DNA of 64,000 nt from assembly GCA_940671915.1 (NCBI GenBank), contig CALNVZ010003434.1:27073406-27137405 (forward strand), in the 5' to 3' direction. The notes under the pieces were generated by a model. It worked only from the letters and a program-made list of their open reading frames with translations. It was not told the DNA's origin and searched no databases. The DNA is from Paracentrotus lividus (Eukaryota; Echinodermata; Echinoidea; Camarodonta; Echinidae). The position numbers and the translations under genes were made by a program. Below are positions 12,089 through 22,275 of the stretch, one piece after another. Within the stretch, counting starts at the first letter, position 1. Every line of letters begins with the position of its first letter.

Positions 12089-12414
12089 TAAACCTGTGCA
12101 ACACACCTCAAGGGTTTCCTGTCGGTCTCGAAACCGGTCAACTTCCTACCGAGGCTATCAGTGCCTCTAGTATCGCGTCAGATGCCTTTAATCAACAGCA
12201 AGCTCGTTTAAATGGCCCGTCAGCATGGATTTCTCAACTGACAGACGAAGAGCCGTGGCTTCAAATTACATTTGAACACGTTTTTGTCATCAGTGCCATA
12301 ATTACACAAGGACGGGGTGATGCTGATCAATGGGTGACCTCCTACACGATCTCTATCAATCTTGATGACCAACAGTGGATTAACTACACTGATATCAACA
12401 CCAATGGAGCCAAG
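12089..12414 (+). CDS. Copy 1 F5/8C domain 1, N-terminal exon
   Basis: A 326-nt exon (phase 1 in, phase 0 out) after TTTGCAG, with donor GTATGA. It encodes the first two thirds of an F5/8 type C (discoidin) domain: LCNTPQGFPVGLETG, then AISASSIASDAFNQQQARLN, EPWLQITFEHVFVISAIITQ, and QWVTSYTISINLDDQQW. These match the family landmarks I-x-A-S-S, A-R-L, W-L-Q-(V/I)-x-(L/F), I-x-T-Q-G-R and Y-x-(I/L)-x-x-S/N-x-D-x-x-x-W. F5/8C domains bind phospholipids, collagens or glycans through variable loops; the ligand here is unknown. Confidence 0.9.
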
Positions 12415-13012
12415 GTATGATTCCTTTCCGTATATAAATGTGTGTTTGCACGTTTTCTTGGGTTCCATTTTCTGGACTTTAGCAATTATTAGAAGCCTTT
12501 ATATCCAATTTTACCACTATGGTGAATTACGGTAAATATAGATCAACGTCTTTGTGAATGAACAAGATACAAACCCAAAGATACATTGTGTAAGGACGGT
12601 CGATAAAAAGGTATTTTTAAAGAGACACTACGTATAACTAGACATTGACAGTATACAACATTAATGGGCAATTTTCTTGAATTATTGTTCACATCGGTCT
12701 GAAGTCGAAATTAACCCCCTTTGAACGAAAGGCAATGTGGAAAGCGTCCATTCTTTTTTAGTTTCCCCTTTTTACCATGACCTCCCCCTCCTCTAAACTC
12801 CACCTTATTCTGACTCGATACCAAATAAAGGGTGAACGTTGTTTGGAGGTGAATCATGACATGTAGTGAAATGCCCAAACATAATATAAATACTTGAATG
12901 TTGATTCAATGTGAATACATGGACTGATAAAAGTAATTTACTTTAAAGTTTGATTGATCATAATTGTTGCAACCCAACGGCCTACATACGCAGCTATGCA
13001 TGGTTCTTTTAG

Positions 13013-13169
13013 GTCTTTACAGGAAATTACGATCGAGCAAGTATTGTGGTACATAACCTCCAGAGACCGGTTTTTTGTCGTAAGCTACGAGTTCATCCCA
13101 AGACCCATATTACTGACCGGGCGCTCAGGATAGAGCTCACAGGATACGGACCTATAAATGATATGATAA
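13013..13169 (+). CDS. Copy 1 F5/8C domain 1, C-terminal exon
   Basis: A 157-nt exon (phase 0 in, phase 1 out) after TCTTTTAG, with donor GTATGT. It encodes VFTGNYDRASIVVHNLQRP and RKLRVHPKTH followed by RALRIELTGYG, which are the F-x-G-N-x-D, (F/L)-x-x-P-x-x-x-R-x-(I/L)-R-(I/V)-x-P and L-R-x-E-L-x-G strands closing the discoidin fold. The usual terminal cysteine after E-L-x-G is absent, so the N-to-C disulphide typical of the family is not formed in the ordinary way. Confidence 0.9.
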
Positions 13170-13253
13170 GTATGTATACACCTGAAAAGATAATACCTCT
13201 ATTAGTATCAGTCCTGATATTATATGAATTCCCTATGCAGCGGTTCCCACACT

Positions 13254-13436
13254 AAAAACAAACAAACAAACAAACAAACAAACAAACAAACGAACAAACA
13301 AGCAAAGAGAAAATACACTTTTGAAAAGGCTGCCAAATGAATATATATATAAACATATGTATATTTCACTACATATATATATATATAAACATGTATTATA
13401 TATATATAAACATGTATTATATAATTATGTGGTCCT
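13254..13436. repeat. (AAAC)n and (TA)n microsatellites
   Basis: An (AAAC)n tract at about 13256-13300 and TATATA-rich tandem pieces at 13340-13425 with ACATGTATTATATA repeated. The 141-residue frame 13321-13746 runs through this and has no domain resemblance. Confidence 0.8.
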
Positions 13437-13808
13437 TTTAGAAAACAAGTTTTATATGTTTAGAAAGGTTATATCACATGACGCAAAAAAGACCGAAAAT
13501 AATTACATGACAGAGAAATGGGGCTTCGCGCGGCAGGAAAAAGACGGTCATACGTGCCATAAGGATCATTCAAAAGACAAAATAAAAATCAATGCCATGA
13601 ACGGGGAAAAAAGTTTTACCTTTTGTTTCTTTGTTTTTGTTTTTTGCATGATATTGATGTTTATGAGTGACATGAACTTTCAACCTTGTTGTATGACAAA
13701 GATTGGAAGATATGAATACATTTTGTACTCAATTATTCTCAAATAGTGTATTATCACAATATAATTACTTTTAGTGATTAATATGCTTTTCCTCTTTATG
13801 GTATTCAG

Positions 13809-14029
13809 CGGCATTGAACAATGGTGAACCTAGCTGTTCATCTCCTATCCGGGGGGAGGGTATGGGAATCGAAGATGGGCGTATTCCCGACTCTCAACTC
13901 ACCAACTCATCTAGTTGGAAAAACCTGCAAAAATACAGTGCATCCGAAGGAAGGCTAAATGGTGGAATAAACAGCGATAGAGAGGCAGCATGGCTTTCCC
14001 ATGCTACCGATGAAGATAAATGGGTTAAG
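13809..14029 (+). CDS. Copy 1 F5/8C domain 2, N-terminal exon
   Basis: A 221-nt exon (phase 1 in, phase 0 out) after GTATTCAG, with donor GTTAGT. The peptide has GEGMGIEDGRIPDSQLTNSS and WKNLQKYSASEGRLNGG, then AAWLSHATDEDKWVK, the hallmark start of an F5/8C domain (P-L-G-M-x-x-x-x-I-x-D-x-Q-(L/I)-x-x-S-S, A-R-L, A-W, W-(I/L)-x-V). The single cysteine before SSPIRGEG is the domain's usual first cysteine. It is the best-conserved discoidin segment in the gene. Confidence 0.92.
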
Positions 14030-14330
14030 GTTAGTAAGTGTCATGCCCCTTTGTTTTAACAAACCCACGAGTGTATCCTGGGTGCCCATGGCCCCTCGGG
14101 TTGGTGAGTAAGCGGCTCCCAAAGGGGCCGAAAGAAAAGGGGAAAGAAAAGAAGGAAGTATAATTAAATTAACCCTATCAGGACCAAGATATAACGGAAA
14201 GCCAACCCGAACTTTCTGGAAACGTCCCAAAATCGTCCGAATTGGATCCACGTATTTTTAGCCAATTTGGCAATATTCATGAGGCTATTCGGGTCACTCT
14301 GACCGCTCATTCGACCTATAAACATGTAAA

Positions 14331-14564
14331 GGCTCGGTTACACCGGAACCGAATCAGCTGCGAATCATTCTGTTCTCCCTCCCCGAATGAGCGAAAGTTC
14401 GGGAGGGATTCGGGTCAATTCTTGGGGATTATATGCTCTGATTCGGGGCCCGTTCGGGAGACGAATATGTATCGAATTCACTGAAGCCATCCGATTGAGG
14501 CTTTATTCGAGCAGAATCAGTCTAAATACATTCTGGGGCATTCGGTTCTGGTGTAACCCTGGCT
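14331..14564. mobile_element. Palindromic MITE of the GGTTACACCAGAACCGAA family
   Basis: GGCTCGGTTACACCGGAACC at the left is inverted at the right as TTCGGTTCTGGTGTAACCCT; the interior is rich in ATTCGG words. A related end (AGCCAGGTTTACACCAGAGC) starts at 14707, and others occur at about 42613 and 58350. This family therefore has at least four pieces in the window. Only non-coding sequence was seen. Confidence 0.6.
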
Positions 14565-15448
14565 TTACTCGCCTGTATTTTGCTCTGTATTCGGGTGATC
14601 AATTTGAATTGAATAGGGGAGTTATCCAGGGCATTGTTGGAAGATTCGGCTCAATTCGTGATATTGGTGTCTATTGACTAGATGATTCGGACCGTTAATC
14701 CCCAAAAGCCAGGTTTACACCAGAGCCGAATTTTCCCTAATAAATTTGGACCAATTCTGCCCGAATAGGTCCCGAATCAGAGTCCAACCGAATACAACCC
14801 GAATGTGGCCCGAATGGAATTTGTCGGGGCCATATTCAGAAGTAGTTTGGAGGGTATTCGGCTGGTTTTGAACATTTCAAAACGAGCCGAATCCCTCCAA
14901 ACATTTGGAGGGCAGCATACCTATAGGTTCGTTGAAAACTCTCTTTTCATGTTGTTATTTAATATCCCACACTTCCCCCTCCACTCAAGCGGTCAGCCAT
15001 ATGATCGTTTCCAATTTTCGGGAAATGGAGTATAATTTAGGGGTTTAGTACGGGGAAAATACCGAACATTTTTGAAATTTTGGTATTTCAGCATTTTTTC
15101 CTCTGAACTCTGTTCAATTACGTTAAGTATTCAATTCTTTGAGGAAGCAGGGTTCCGGATATGGACGAAAACATTATAAAAAAAGAATAATTTTGTTGGC
15201 TTCCTCTCTAAATCCCTGTAACAGGGGGTAGTTTTGATTCAGCTTTCCTTCCAAAAGCATGTAATAGGGGGTAATGCTCACACGGCGTTTCTTCCAAAAG
15301 CCTGTGATAGAGGTTTTCTCTAAGAATCCATAACGAGTATACATTCATGGTTGACCTCCTGAGGGGGGTGTTATTGTATTATGTACATTGTAATTTGATG
15401 TTCTAACATGTATTATCATGCTGTTTTTTTAATATATATATTGTTCAG
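14565..15448. other. Intron sequence with short degenerate repeats
   Basis: Intronic DNA between F5/8C-2 exons. It includes a further ATTCGG-rich piece (14707-14960) and three short repeats of the type TTCCAAAAGC(A/C)TGT(A/G)ATAG at 15200-15320. No gene was seen. Confidence 0.5.
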
Positions 15449-15598
15449 ATTGATTTGGGTAAGATGTCTAATGTGACTGGTGTGATTACGCAAGGCCGAT
15501 TCGACTCTCAACTATGGACCACCTCTGTCAGCCTGTCCTATTCGATGGACGACGTGACATGGATATTTGCCTTACAACCAGAGTGTGGTGTTAAAAAA
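15449..15598 (+). CDS. Copy 1 F5/8C domain 2, middle exon
   Basis: A 150-nt phase 0-0 exon after TTGTTCAG, with donor GTAGGT. It encodes IDLGKMSNVTGVITQGRFDS then VSLSYSMDDVTWIFA, which are the canonical (V/I)-D-L-G-x-x-x-x-V-T-G-(I/V)-I-T-Q-G-R and (L/V)-x-Y-S-x-D-x-x-x-W strands of an F5/8C domain. The frame is fully open here, in contrast to the copy 2 counterpart at 51722-51872. Confidence 0.92.
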
Positions 15599-15903
15599 GT
15601 AGGTTTTTATATCCCGGGTGAATATTTGCTATTTCCCCTTTCATATAGCCTACATATGCCTTTTGGTACTACTAGAAAAGTGAGGGTAAAACGAGGATGG
15701 ACAAACTGTGTGTGAGTGCGGGAAGGGCAGACCGTGGAACTCCTAATAACGATGAGTGGCCTTGTTTAAGATATGTGTATGTTTTTTTTTTTTTACAGGA
15801 AATACATCTAGAATCGACTTTTTTGGCAAAAGATTTGTACTACAATTGTTGATAATCGCACTTATGTTTCATGTTCAATATTAATCTTTCTTTTGCGATC
15901 CAG

Positions 15904-16050
15904 GTCTACGCAGCAAACTATGATCACTCCACCCACAGGACCATAATTTTTCCGAGACCAGTTACCGCCCGCTTCGTAAGAATACATCCACTTACATGGT
16001 TTCAGTTGAATGAGCAGGCGATGAGATATGAAGTCCTTGGCATACCCTGA
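15904..16050 (+). CDS. Copy 1 F5/8C domain 2, terminal exon with stop
   Basis: A 147-nt last exon after GATCCAG, ending with TGA at 16048-16050. The peptide is VYAANYDHSTHRTIIFPRPV, then ARFVRIHPLTWFQL and MRYEVLGIP. This gives F-x-x-N-x-D, F-x-x-P-x-x-A-R-(F/Y)-(V/I)-R-(I/L)-x-P-x-x-W and (L/M)-R-x-E-(V/L)-x-G. It ends directly after the discoidin fold, without a transmembrane or GPI-type tail, and without the terminal cysteine that many F5/8C domains have. Confidence 0.92.
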   Translation, partial: VYAANYDHSTHRTIIFPRPVTARFVRIHPLTWFQLNEQAMRYEVLGIP

Positions 16051-16180
16051 TTTGCGAACACGTTCGCCACCTAAACGCTGATCCTCGAATCAGATTGGAA
16101 TTGAATATTATGTTGTTTTTAATTTATTGGAATTGACATCATCTATTAACAAAACAATTACTAGACATTTTTCTAGAAAT

Positions 16181-16363
16181 GAAGAGTTTGATTCCGGAAG
16201 GCGCTAAATCCACTTTTGATGAAAAGTGAGTTAGTGATACCCGACCGATGTTCATATTTGTATCTGTCTATGAACAAAATTTGAACCCTAAATTCAGAGA
16301 GCAATTATTACAAAATAAAAAGTGATAAAAGTGGATTTAGCGCCTTTTGGAATCAAAATCTTC
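16181..16363. mobile_element. Palindromic MITE in the 3' flank of copy 1
   Basis: Arms of about 37 bp (GGCGCTAAATCCACTTTT and its inverse AAAAGTGGATTTAGCGCC) bound 183 bp. It lies 130 bp after the stop codon and is absent from the corresponding place in copy 2 (about 55490). Confidence 0.75.
16314..16319 (+). promoter_or_regulatory. Candidate polyadenylation signal, copy 1
   Basis: AATAAA 264 bp after the stop. It lies inside the MITE at 16181-16363, so if it is used, the element supplies the mRNA end. Use is inferred, not shown. Confidence 0.4.
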
Positions 16364-16378
16364 AGATACACGAATATA

Positions 16379-19299
16379 CTCTGTCCGTCATAAAGGTGGA
16401 ATATTTTTTTGGCCTTCTAGCTAAATTATTTTGCTCCAACTTATTCTCTTGAATGTGCTTGTCACCGCGTTCACTATCTGGGATCATTACTATATCTTGG
16501 ATATTTCCTTAAGCCTTCCAGGGGCATTTATTATAAAAAAAGGGGGCCCCCAAAAGGAGAAAAGATGACCAAAATTGCAAATTTTTTTTATTTTGGGACC
16601 CCCTTTTTGTTTACGCGACGGACTTACCAAGGCCCTCTGTCATACCCTTATGCGGCGGTCACAACTCGCCGTACCTTCGACGAGCAAGTCCCTACGACGG
16701 ATTTCGTAGAAAAATCGTGCAGCGGAGGTACAGTGTCACGAAAAATTATTTGTACACTTTGAAAAAATGGAATTAAATAAATCGATGTTAGTTTGATATT
16801 TTAATTACTATTCATATCAAATGGTAGGTAATGTTACTATCACCTAAACACTAAATCTCAAATTTTCCGTCAGTCTCGGAAGTTCTAGGCCGCCCGTTTG
16901 CAATTTTCATTGCCCAAAAATGTTTTGTACACTTCAGAACATGGGTTTTTAATGAGTGTTTAAAATTGGGGGGGGGGGGTCTTCTTTGGCTTCCAGGGCA
17001 GTCATGGACCTTCTTGGCATACAGTCGACCAATTTAGCACTCATTTCACCTCCAATATCATTCCAAGTTCGCTGTAGCGTGTCCTGGAGCTGCTGGATGT
17101 TGGATGGTCAGTCTAGAGGGCGCTGTCGCTTCAGATCACCTGTCATATGCTAAATGGGGATTAAATCTGGGCTGCGAGATGCCCTTTATTGCAGCTTAAC
17201 ATGTTTGTGTTGCAATGTTACTTTCATATGGTTTACTGTGTACTTGGCGTCATTGTTATGTTGGACCGTAAATTGACGACCCTTCAGACTTGAAGCAGAT
17301 GGGAGCATCTGAGCCATTCTGAGGGGCAAGGATATCCCCATGGCTTTAGCATTTATGATACCGTGTTATGAAATTTAGCTCTCCAACTCTACTGGCTGCC
17401 ATACAACTCCAAATCATGAAACATCCTCCACTGTGCCTCACTGTTGGCTCCAAGCATGACTGACTGAAAGCTTCCTACAAGACACACATGGTCATGTGCA
17501 TCATATCCAATCACTTTTTGCACTAATTAGGTTTTAGGACAGAGTGCTGGAACTCCGCAGGCTTGTTCACATTTTGTTTTGCAAAACCATGACGCTTCTT
17601 TGTTACTGTCCCTTACATTTGGCTTCTTTCTTGCCAATTATTCCACTTATTGTCATGTAGACATTCAGCCTGTTGCAGACACTCTTGAGGGCACCGAATC
17701 ATTCCTCAGCCTCTGTGGCCCTGGATGCAATTTTCTTTGGTCGCAAATTGCAATATTTAATTGCTTACTGTCTGTTTATCATGAAAATGGATGTCCATGA
17801 GACTATTTTTGCCTCTTAGAGGCTCCCACTTGCGTAAAGCCTGATTGGTCTTCAAGCTGTGTTTCAACATGACAGGGACCCTACAGTGTTGTAAGCATGC
17901 AGCGAAGCATATTTATAGCATTATTTCAGCAGAAACTTGTTAAGAACCTAGAAAAGGCACCTCAGAGCCCAGATTTAATCCTCATTTAGAACATGAGAGG
18001 TGATCTGAAGCGACAGCGCCCTCAAGACTCACCATCAAACCTCCAGCAGCTCCAGGACACGCTCCAGCGAACTTGGAATGATATTGGAGGTGAAATGAGT
18101 GCTAAATTGGTCGACAGTATGCCAAGGAGCTTGATGACTGCCCTGGAAGCCAAAGAAGGCCCCCCAAAAATTGAAACACTCCTTTAAAAACCCATCTTCT
18201 GAAGTGTACAAATATTTTTTGGGCCATGAAAATTGCAAATGGCGGCCTAGAACTTCCGAGACTGACGGAAAATGTGAGATTTAGTGTTTAGGTGATAGTA
18301 ACATTACCTACCATTTGATATGAATAGTAATTGAAATATCAAACTAACATCGATTTATTTAATTCCATTTTTTCAAAGTGTACATGCAGGTACAATGCAT
18401 GTACGACGTACAGGAGGTTTTTACAATACCCTTACTACAGAAACGCAGGAATCGCAGAAGTTGACCCAGGACCTGTGCGTGCATTGCACATGCAACGTAG
18501 GCTATGTCGATGGCACGTGCCCTGTAGGCTACGACGAGTTGTGACCGCCGCATTAGGGATAACGTCTGAGGTGTAGTGTTTGGTTTTTTTGTTTTTTTCT
18601 TGTTAGATTAAATCTAGTTTCATGTTTACCGGCTCAAGTCTTTTGTCTAGGGGGGGGGGGTCAAAATTTATTTTGATTAGGGTTCAACATTGATTTTATT
18701 CAATTTTACACATGGAAATTTCATTAAAATCTTTCAAAAAAATGTTATTTTAGAATCTCAGCCAAAACATTAAAAAAAAAAAAAAATAATAATAAATAAA
18801 TAAATAAAAAAATTTGCAGTCACGATTTACACCGTTGTTATCACAGCTAAAATTAAAAGAAATTGGAGGTAAATGATACCAATTAAGAGCTTACGGTTGC
18901 TTTTTTATCTATTTTGTTTGCAGCATAAAGGAGTAATGAAATATTCCGAATTTTCACCAATAACACTTTATACTTCATCTCCTCCCGTAGACAAGAGACC
19001 TAAGTCTGTTACCATAAACCTACTACAATACACCTCTGACACTTTTCATGGGGGGGGGTTGATTGGTCGGGTAAACATAAAAGGCCCCAAATTGAGAAAA
19101 ATTGACTACACTATGCATCATAGGGGTTAACAAGACTTTTTTTTAAACAACCCCCGGGAAGGGTTGGGAGAATGTCCAAAGTATAGCCAGAGTCCTGAAA
19201 AGTAAAAGCAGGGACAAACATGTTTTAGGTAATTAAAGCCGAAGCAAAATCATGTTGCTAGAGCGCCAAAAATATATTCCACCTTTATGGCGGACAGTG
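16379..19299. mobile_element. Foldback element, family FB, copy B, interrupted by Tc1
   Basis: Flanked by TA (16377-16378, 19300-19301). The ends (C/CT)CTGTCCG(T/C)CATAAAGG are inverted repeats and match copy A at 4765-5748. Without the nested Tc1 element it would be about 1.29 kb. The right arm carries the TCTTTTGTCTAGG-type words also seen in copy A. The matching site in copy 2 (about 55497, TATATGCATGCATG) is empty. Confidence 0.75.
16755..18380 (-). mobile_element. Tc1-like transposon with inverted duplicate of its 3' half
   Basis: Bounded by TA (16753-16754, 18381-18382) and ends CACTTTGAAAAAATGG, with inverted arms of about 425 bp that are nearly identical. On the minus strand a degenerate Tc1 transposase is readable in pieces: SGGCFMIW (near 17400-17430), VQHNNDAKYT (near 17240, the second catalytic Asp region) and the C-terminal LVDSMP-like part near 17000. 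On the plus strand, 17866-18187 repeats the C-terminal half (FQHDRDP; then SNLQQLQDTLQRTWNDIGGE and LVDSMPRSLM). Stops interrupt both readings, so the element is dead. The long arms come from the duplicated, inverted transposase end rather than from ordinary short Tc1 TIRs. Confidence 0.85.
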
Positions 19300-19301
19300 T
19301 A

Positions 19302-20150
19302 CATGCATACTACTCGATAATGGCGGGATGAAGGTTGCATCCTCCCATATTCTAGGAGGGGGGGGGGCCTCCACAATCACCCCCAAATATTTCCAGGTTC
19401 CCCAAAATAGTATATATATGAATATGTATTGTCATGGCGACCTCAGCTCTAGCCTCGTGCTTATAAACTCTCATCTCCTATCAATCGCATGATCTATAAA
19501 ATAACATTATTTGTATGATTTTTTTTTATTTTTTAAAGGAAATAAATGTCACTTGAAATGAAATGAAATAAACCTACATAATACATAATAGTGATCTCAA
19601 AGCCAGCGTTCTATGATAACATAGATCAGTCAGTTATTGGATCAAAGACTATTTCACAGGTGTGAAATCAAGTCATAATTAGTTACCATAGGTAACGATA
19701 ATAAAAAATAATAAATTAAATTTGCATAGCGCTTACTACACAATGTTTTAGGACGCACCCTGATTAAAGATAAACGTCTTGTTTTTAACCGGTGTCAATC
19801 ACCTAACTTATCTGTTTCGATAAATTTGATGTTATTGTTATCGATGTACGATGTACTATCGTCATTATCATTATTATTAAACGTGAAATGCATAAACGTC
19901 CTGTCAAAACGTTTGTCCTTGGAGTTGTTATCCAACTGCGTTAAAAACCTTGCTTCGTGTGGGTATGAGAGTTTTTGGAGGTCAGTGAGTTGCAGTCGTA
20001 AAACAATCTCCTTTTCTTTTGTTTTTCTTCAAAAACAATTCTGCAAGCACAAAATAAAACCTATGTAAATTCCTAAATACATGGAATAAATGAATTTGTC
20101 GACTGTATATAATGTAAACGTATTTTAACCACGAAACAATATGAACAATA
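19302..20150. other. Downstream flank of copy 1, no gene seen
   Basis: A G run at 19361-19369 lies within sequence resembling 55500-55620 downstream of copy 2, so the duplicated block extends to about 19620. The remainder is AT-rich without recognisable features. Confidence 0.5.
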
Positions 20151-20159
20151 TTATTCTAA

Positions 20160-20997
20160 TGGCAATATATTAAAAAAAAAAAAAAGAAGAAGAAGAAGAA
20201 GCTTAGATCAAATCCACTTCTAAATTGTACATTTAGCTCATTTAAATGAATAAATAAATAATAATAATAAAAAAAATTATAATACAATCTTAACAAGTCG
20301 GATCCGGATATCGCGGTGGCCACAGAACAGGCCAATGATAACAAATGAAACTCTAGATACCCCCAAAACTCGGCCAATTTGTTTCTTACTGCAACTTTTT
20401 GGACATCGAGTGCTTGTATCATGATGGAGTGGACTGGAGTGGAATGGCACCGCGATCTTTGGATCTGACTTCTTGCCGTGACTTTGTTGTTGTTGTTTTT
20501 TGTTATTGTTTGGGGGGGGGCTGGTTATCTCAAGAGCAGAGGGTGTATTACCCCTCAACATATTATGCCTCCACATGACATTGCAATTCTCCGACAAAGA
20601 ATCATTGATGAGTTTGATGCTCTACGCCACAAGGCCCCAATGATCAGCAAGGCTGTGAGTGCGATGGAGAAATAAGCTAATCTCTTTGTACAAAGGAATG
20701 GGGGCATGGGATGTAATGTTTAGAGAGACATCCTAAATATTACAATGGTAAGTTGTAATGATCAATTTCATTACTTTCTAGCAAGATGCCATGATTCTTG
20801 CCGTGTCTGAAACTTGGCCCCAAGTCCACTTTGTCCCATTGTCCAAAAAGAATGATAACTCGGCCATCACTGACCTTGTATGAATAAATATGATATCATT
20901 GGATATAACGTGTTACCACTCACTTTGGTGTAAAACTATTAAACATAATCACTACTTTGAAATTAAATCTGGTTGCGTTTATTTTTATACGCACTGT
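20160..20997. mobile_element. Remnants of a Tc1/IS630-like DNA transposon
   Basis: On the minus strand, 20300-20440 gives KKQIGRVLGVSRVSF, a helix-turn-helix of the type seen at the N-terminus of IS630/Tc1 transposases. On the plus strand, 20565-20675 gives HDIAILRQRIIDEFDALRH and ISKAVSAMEK, resembling their C-termini. A TIR-like end, TTTTTATACGCACTG followed by TA, lies at about 20980-20996. The opposed orientations imply rearrangement. The family assignment is from memory of motif shape and is tentative. Confidence 0.45.
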
Positions 20998-22180
20998 ATA
21001 ATCTTTGGAACAATACCATAAATATTATTCCATAAACATCATGTTTAAAAATAAAATTCTTTATGCATAATTATGGTTACAAATTGAGTTACAAAGCAAT
21101 TTGTGAACCATTCTTTAAAATTATTTCTTAATACGCTGTTTCGCACTGAAATAAACCCATGGAAGCGGTCTCTAGAATCAACAACACATACATGTATATT
21201 ATATCTTTATGCTGATTCCTTAAGCCAATATGTACAGTCTGTGTAAAAAAAAAAATGGTACAGTCGGGGGAAAAATTATTTAGGTGTGAAATCTTTTCAT
21301 ATTATGTGTGTTTGTGGTGCCAAATTAAAGCCAAAGGATTTTTCTTGTTGATGAGCTTTGTCCTGTATAATTTGCTTTCGTAGAACAAAAGTTATGCTAA
21401 GTTTTGTGCGACAAGGAACAAATCGCACTTCTATTGTTCTGGAGCGCTGAATTCACGGTCATTATGCGAAATCATACACAAAGGCATTGGACGGCGTGCG
21501 AAAAATGTATTTTTCTTGATTGTAGAAAATTAGTCATATCTCAAAAAATACTGCTCAAAATGTGATGAAAAAAATTGCAGATGAAAGTCTAATTACCCTG
21601 CTTTATGAAAGTACTAAACAATACCAGGTTGTGATTTATCTTCATGCTATAAAAAAAATGTTTTCCACTTGTACCATTTTATTTGACACAGACTGTAGTC
21701 CAGTATACTCAAATTGCAACATAATTTATTTCACCGCAATGCATTTCAGTAGGATTCCACGGCGTTCGCGCGATCGGTGGCCGAGATCCGAAGGGGGCTT
21801 TATCAGCCGCCCCCCCCCCCCCGGCTGTGAGATGGTAAAAATAACCAGGCTTTAAACAAACCATTATCTCACTAATTTACAATTCATCACATTAAAATCG
21901 GCAATGTGAACCTAGCATTAACTAACCACTCTCGTCATAAACATTCTTTCACGAGCTCTCCTCCTTATTTCACAGTTCGGGTAATTAAGCGATCTGGTAC
22001 TAACAGTTTGTTTTACTTTTTGTTTTCGGTCTTCTTCTTCTTCTTCGTAAACAATCAATGGTAATGATATCGTACTGGATAGAAAAAAGGAGGCCTATGA
22101 CTTTAAAATGTCAGCAAAACTCAAATCAACTCCACTTTAAATATCAATTAGTCTCCGTAAGTTCGGTGATAAACTCACAC

Positions 22181-22229
<49 letters not shown>

Positions 22230-22275
22230 CTCGCCCACACATGAACGTAAACATCTTTATTATAATTGGTGCATA
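20998..22275. other. Intergenic, with (CA)n microsatellite
   Basis: No gene was seen. A C run lies at 21811-21822 and a (CA)n tract at about 22174-22226. The 83- and 68-residue frames here only translate the CA repeat. Confidence 0.6.

Larger units (their letters stand above)
5825..16050 (+). other. Copy 1: EGF-SRCR-F5/8C-F5/8C gene, 3' eight exons
   Basis: Eight exons on the + strand (5825-5929, 8621-8779, 10668-10841, 12089-12414, 13013-13169, 13809-14029, 15449-15598, 15904-16050) join through GT-AG introns in compatible phases. They give 479 codons plus stop, after one base from an upstream exon. The order is one EGF-like domain, one SRCR domain split over two exons, then two F5/8 type C domains of roughly 150 residues. 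Such modules occur in secreted or membrane-attached adhesion and pattern-recognition proteins; a ligand cannot be inferred. No transmembrane segment follows the last domain, so the product is probably secreted. The signal-peptide and cysteine-rich exons seen in copy 2 were not found between 1 and 5824; they may lie upstream of the window or be absent. Confidence 0.85.

Noticed and set aside
13321-13746. 141-residue plus-strand frame
   Set aside because: Starts in TATATA repeats inside an intron, has no recognisable motif and no counterpart frame in copy 2.
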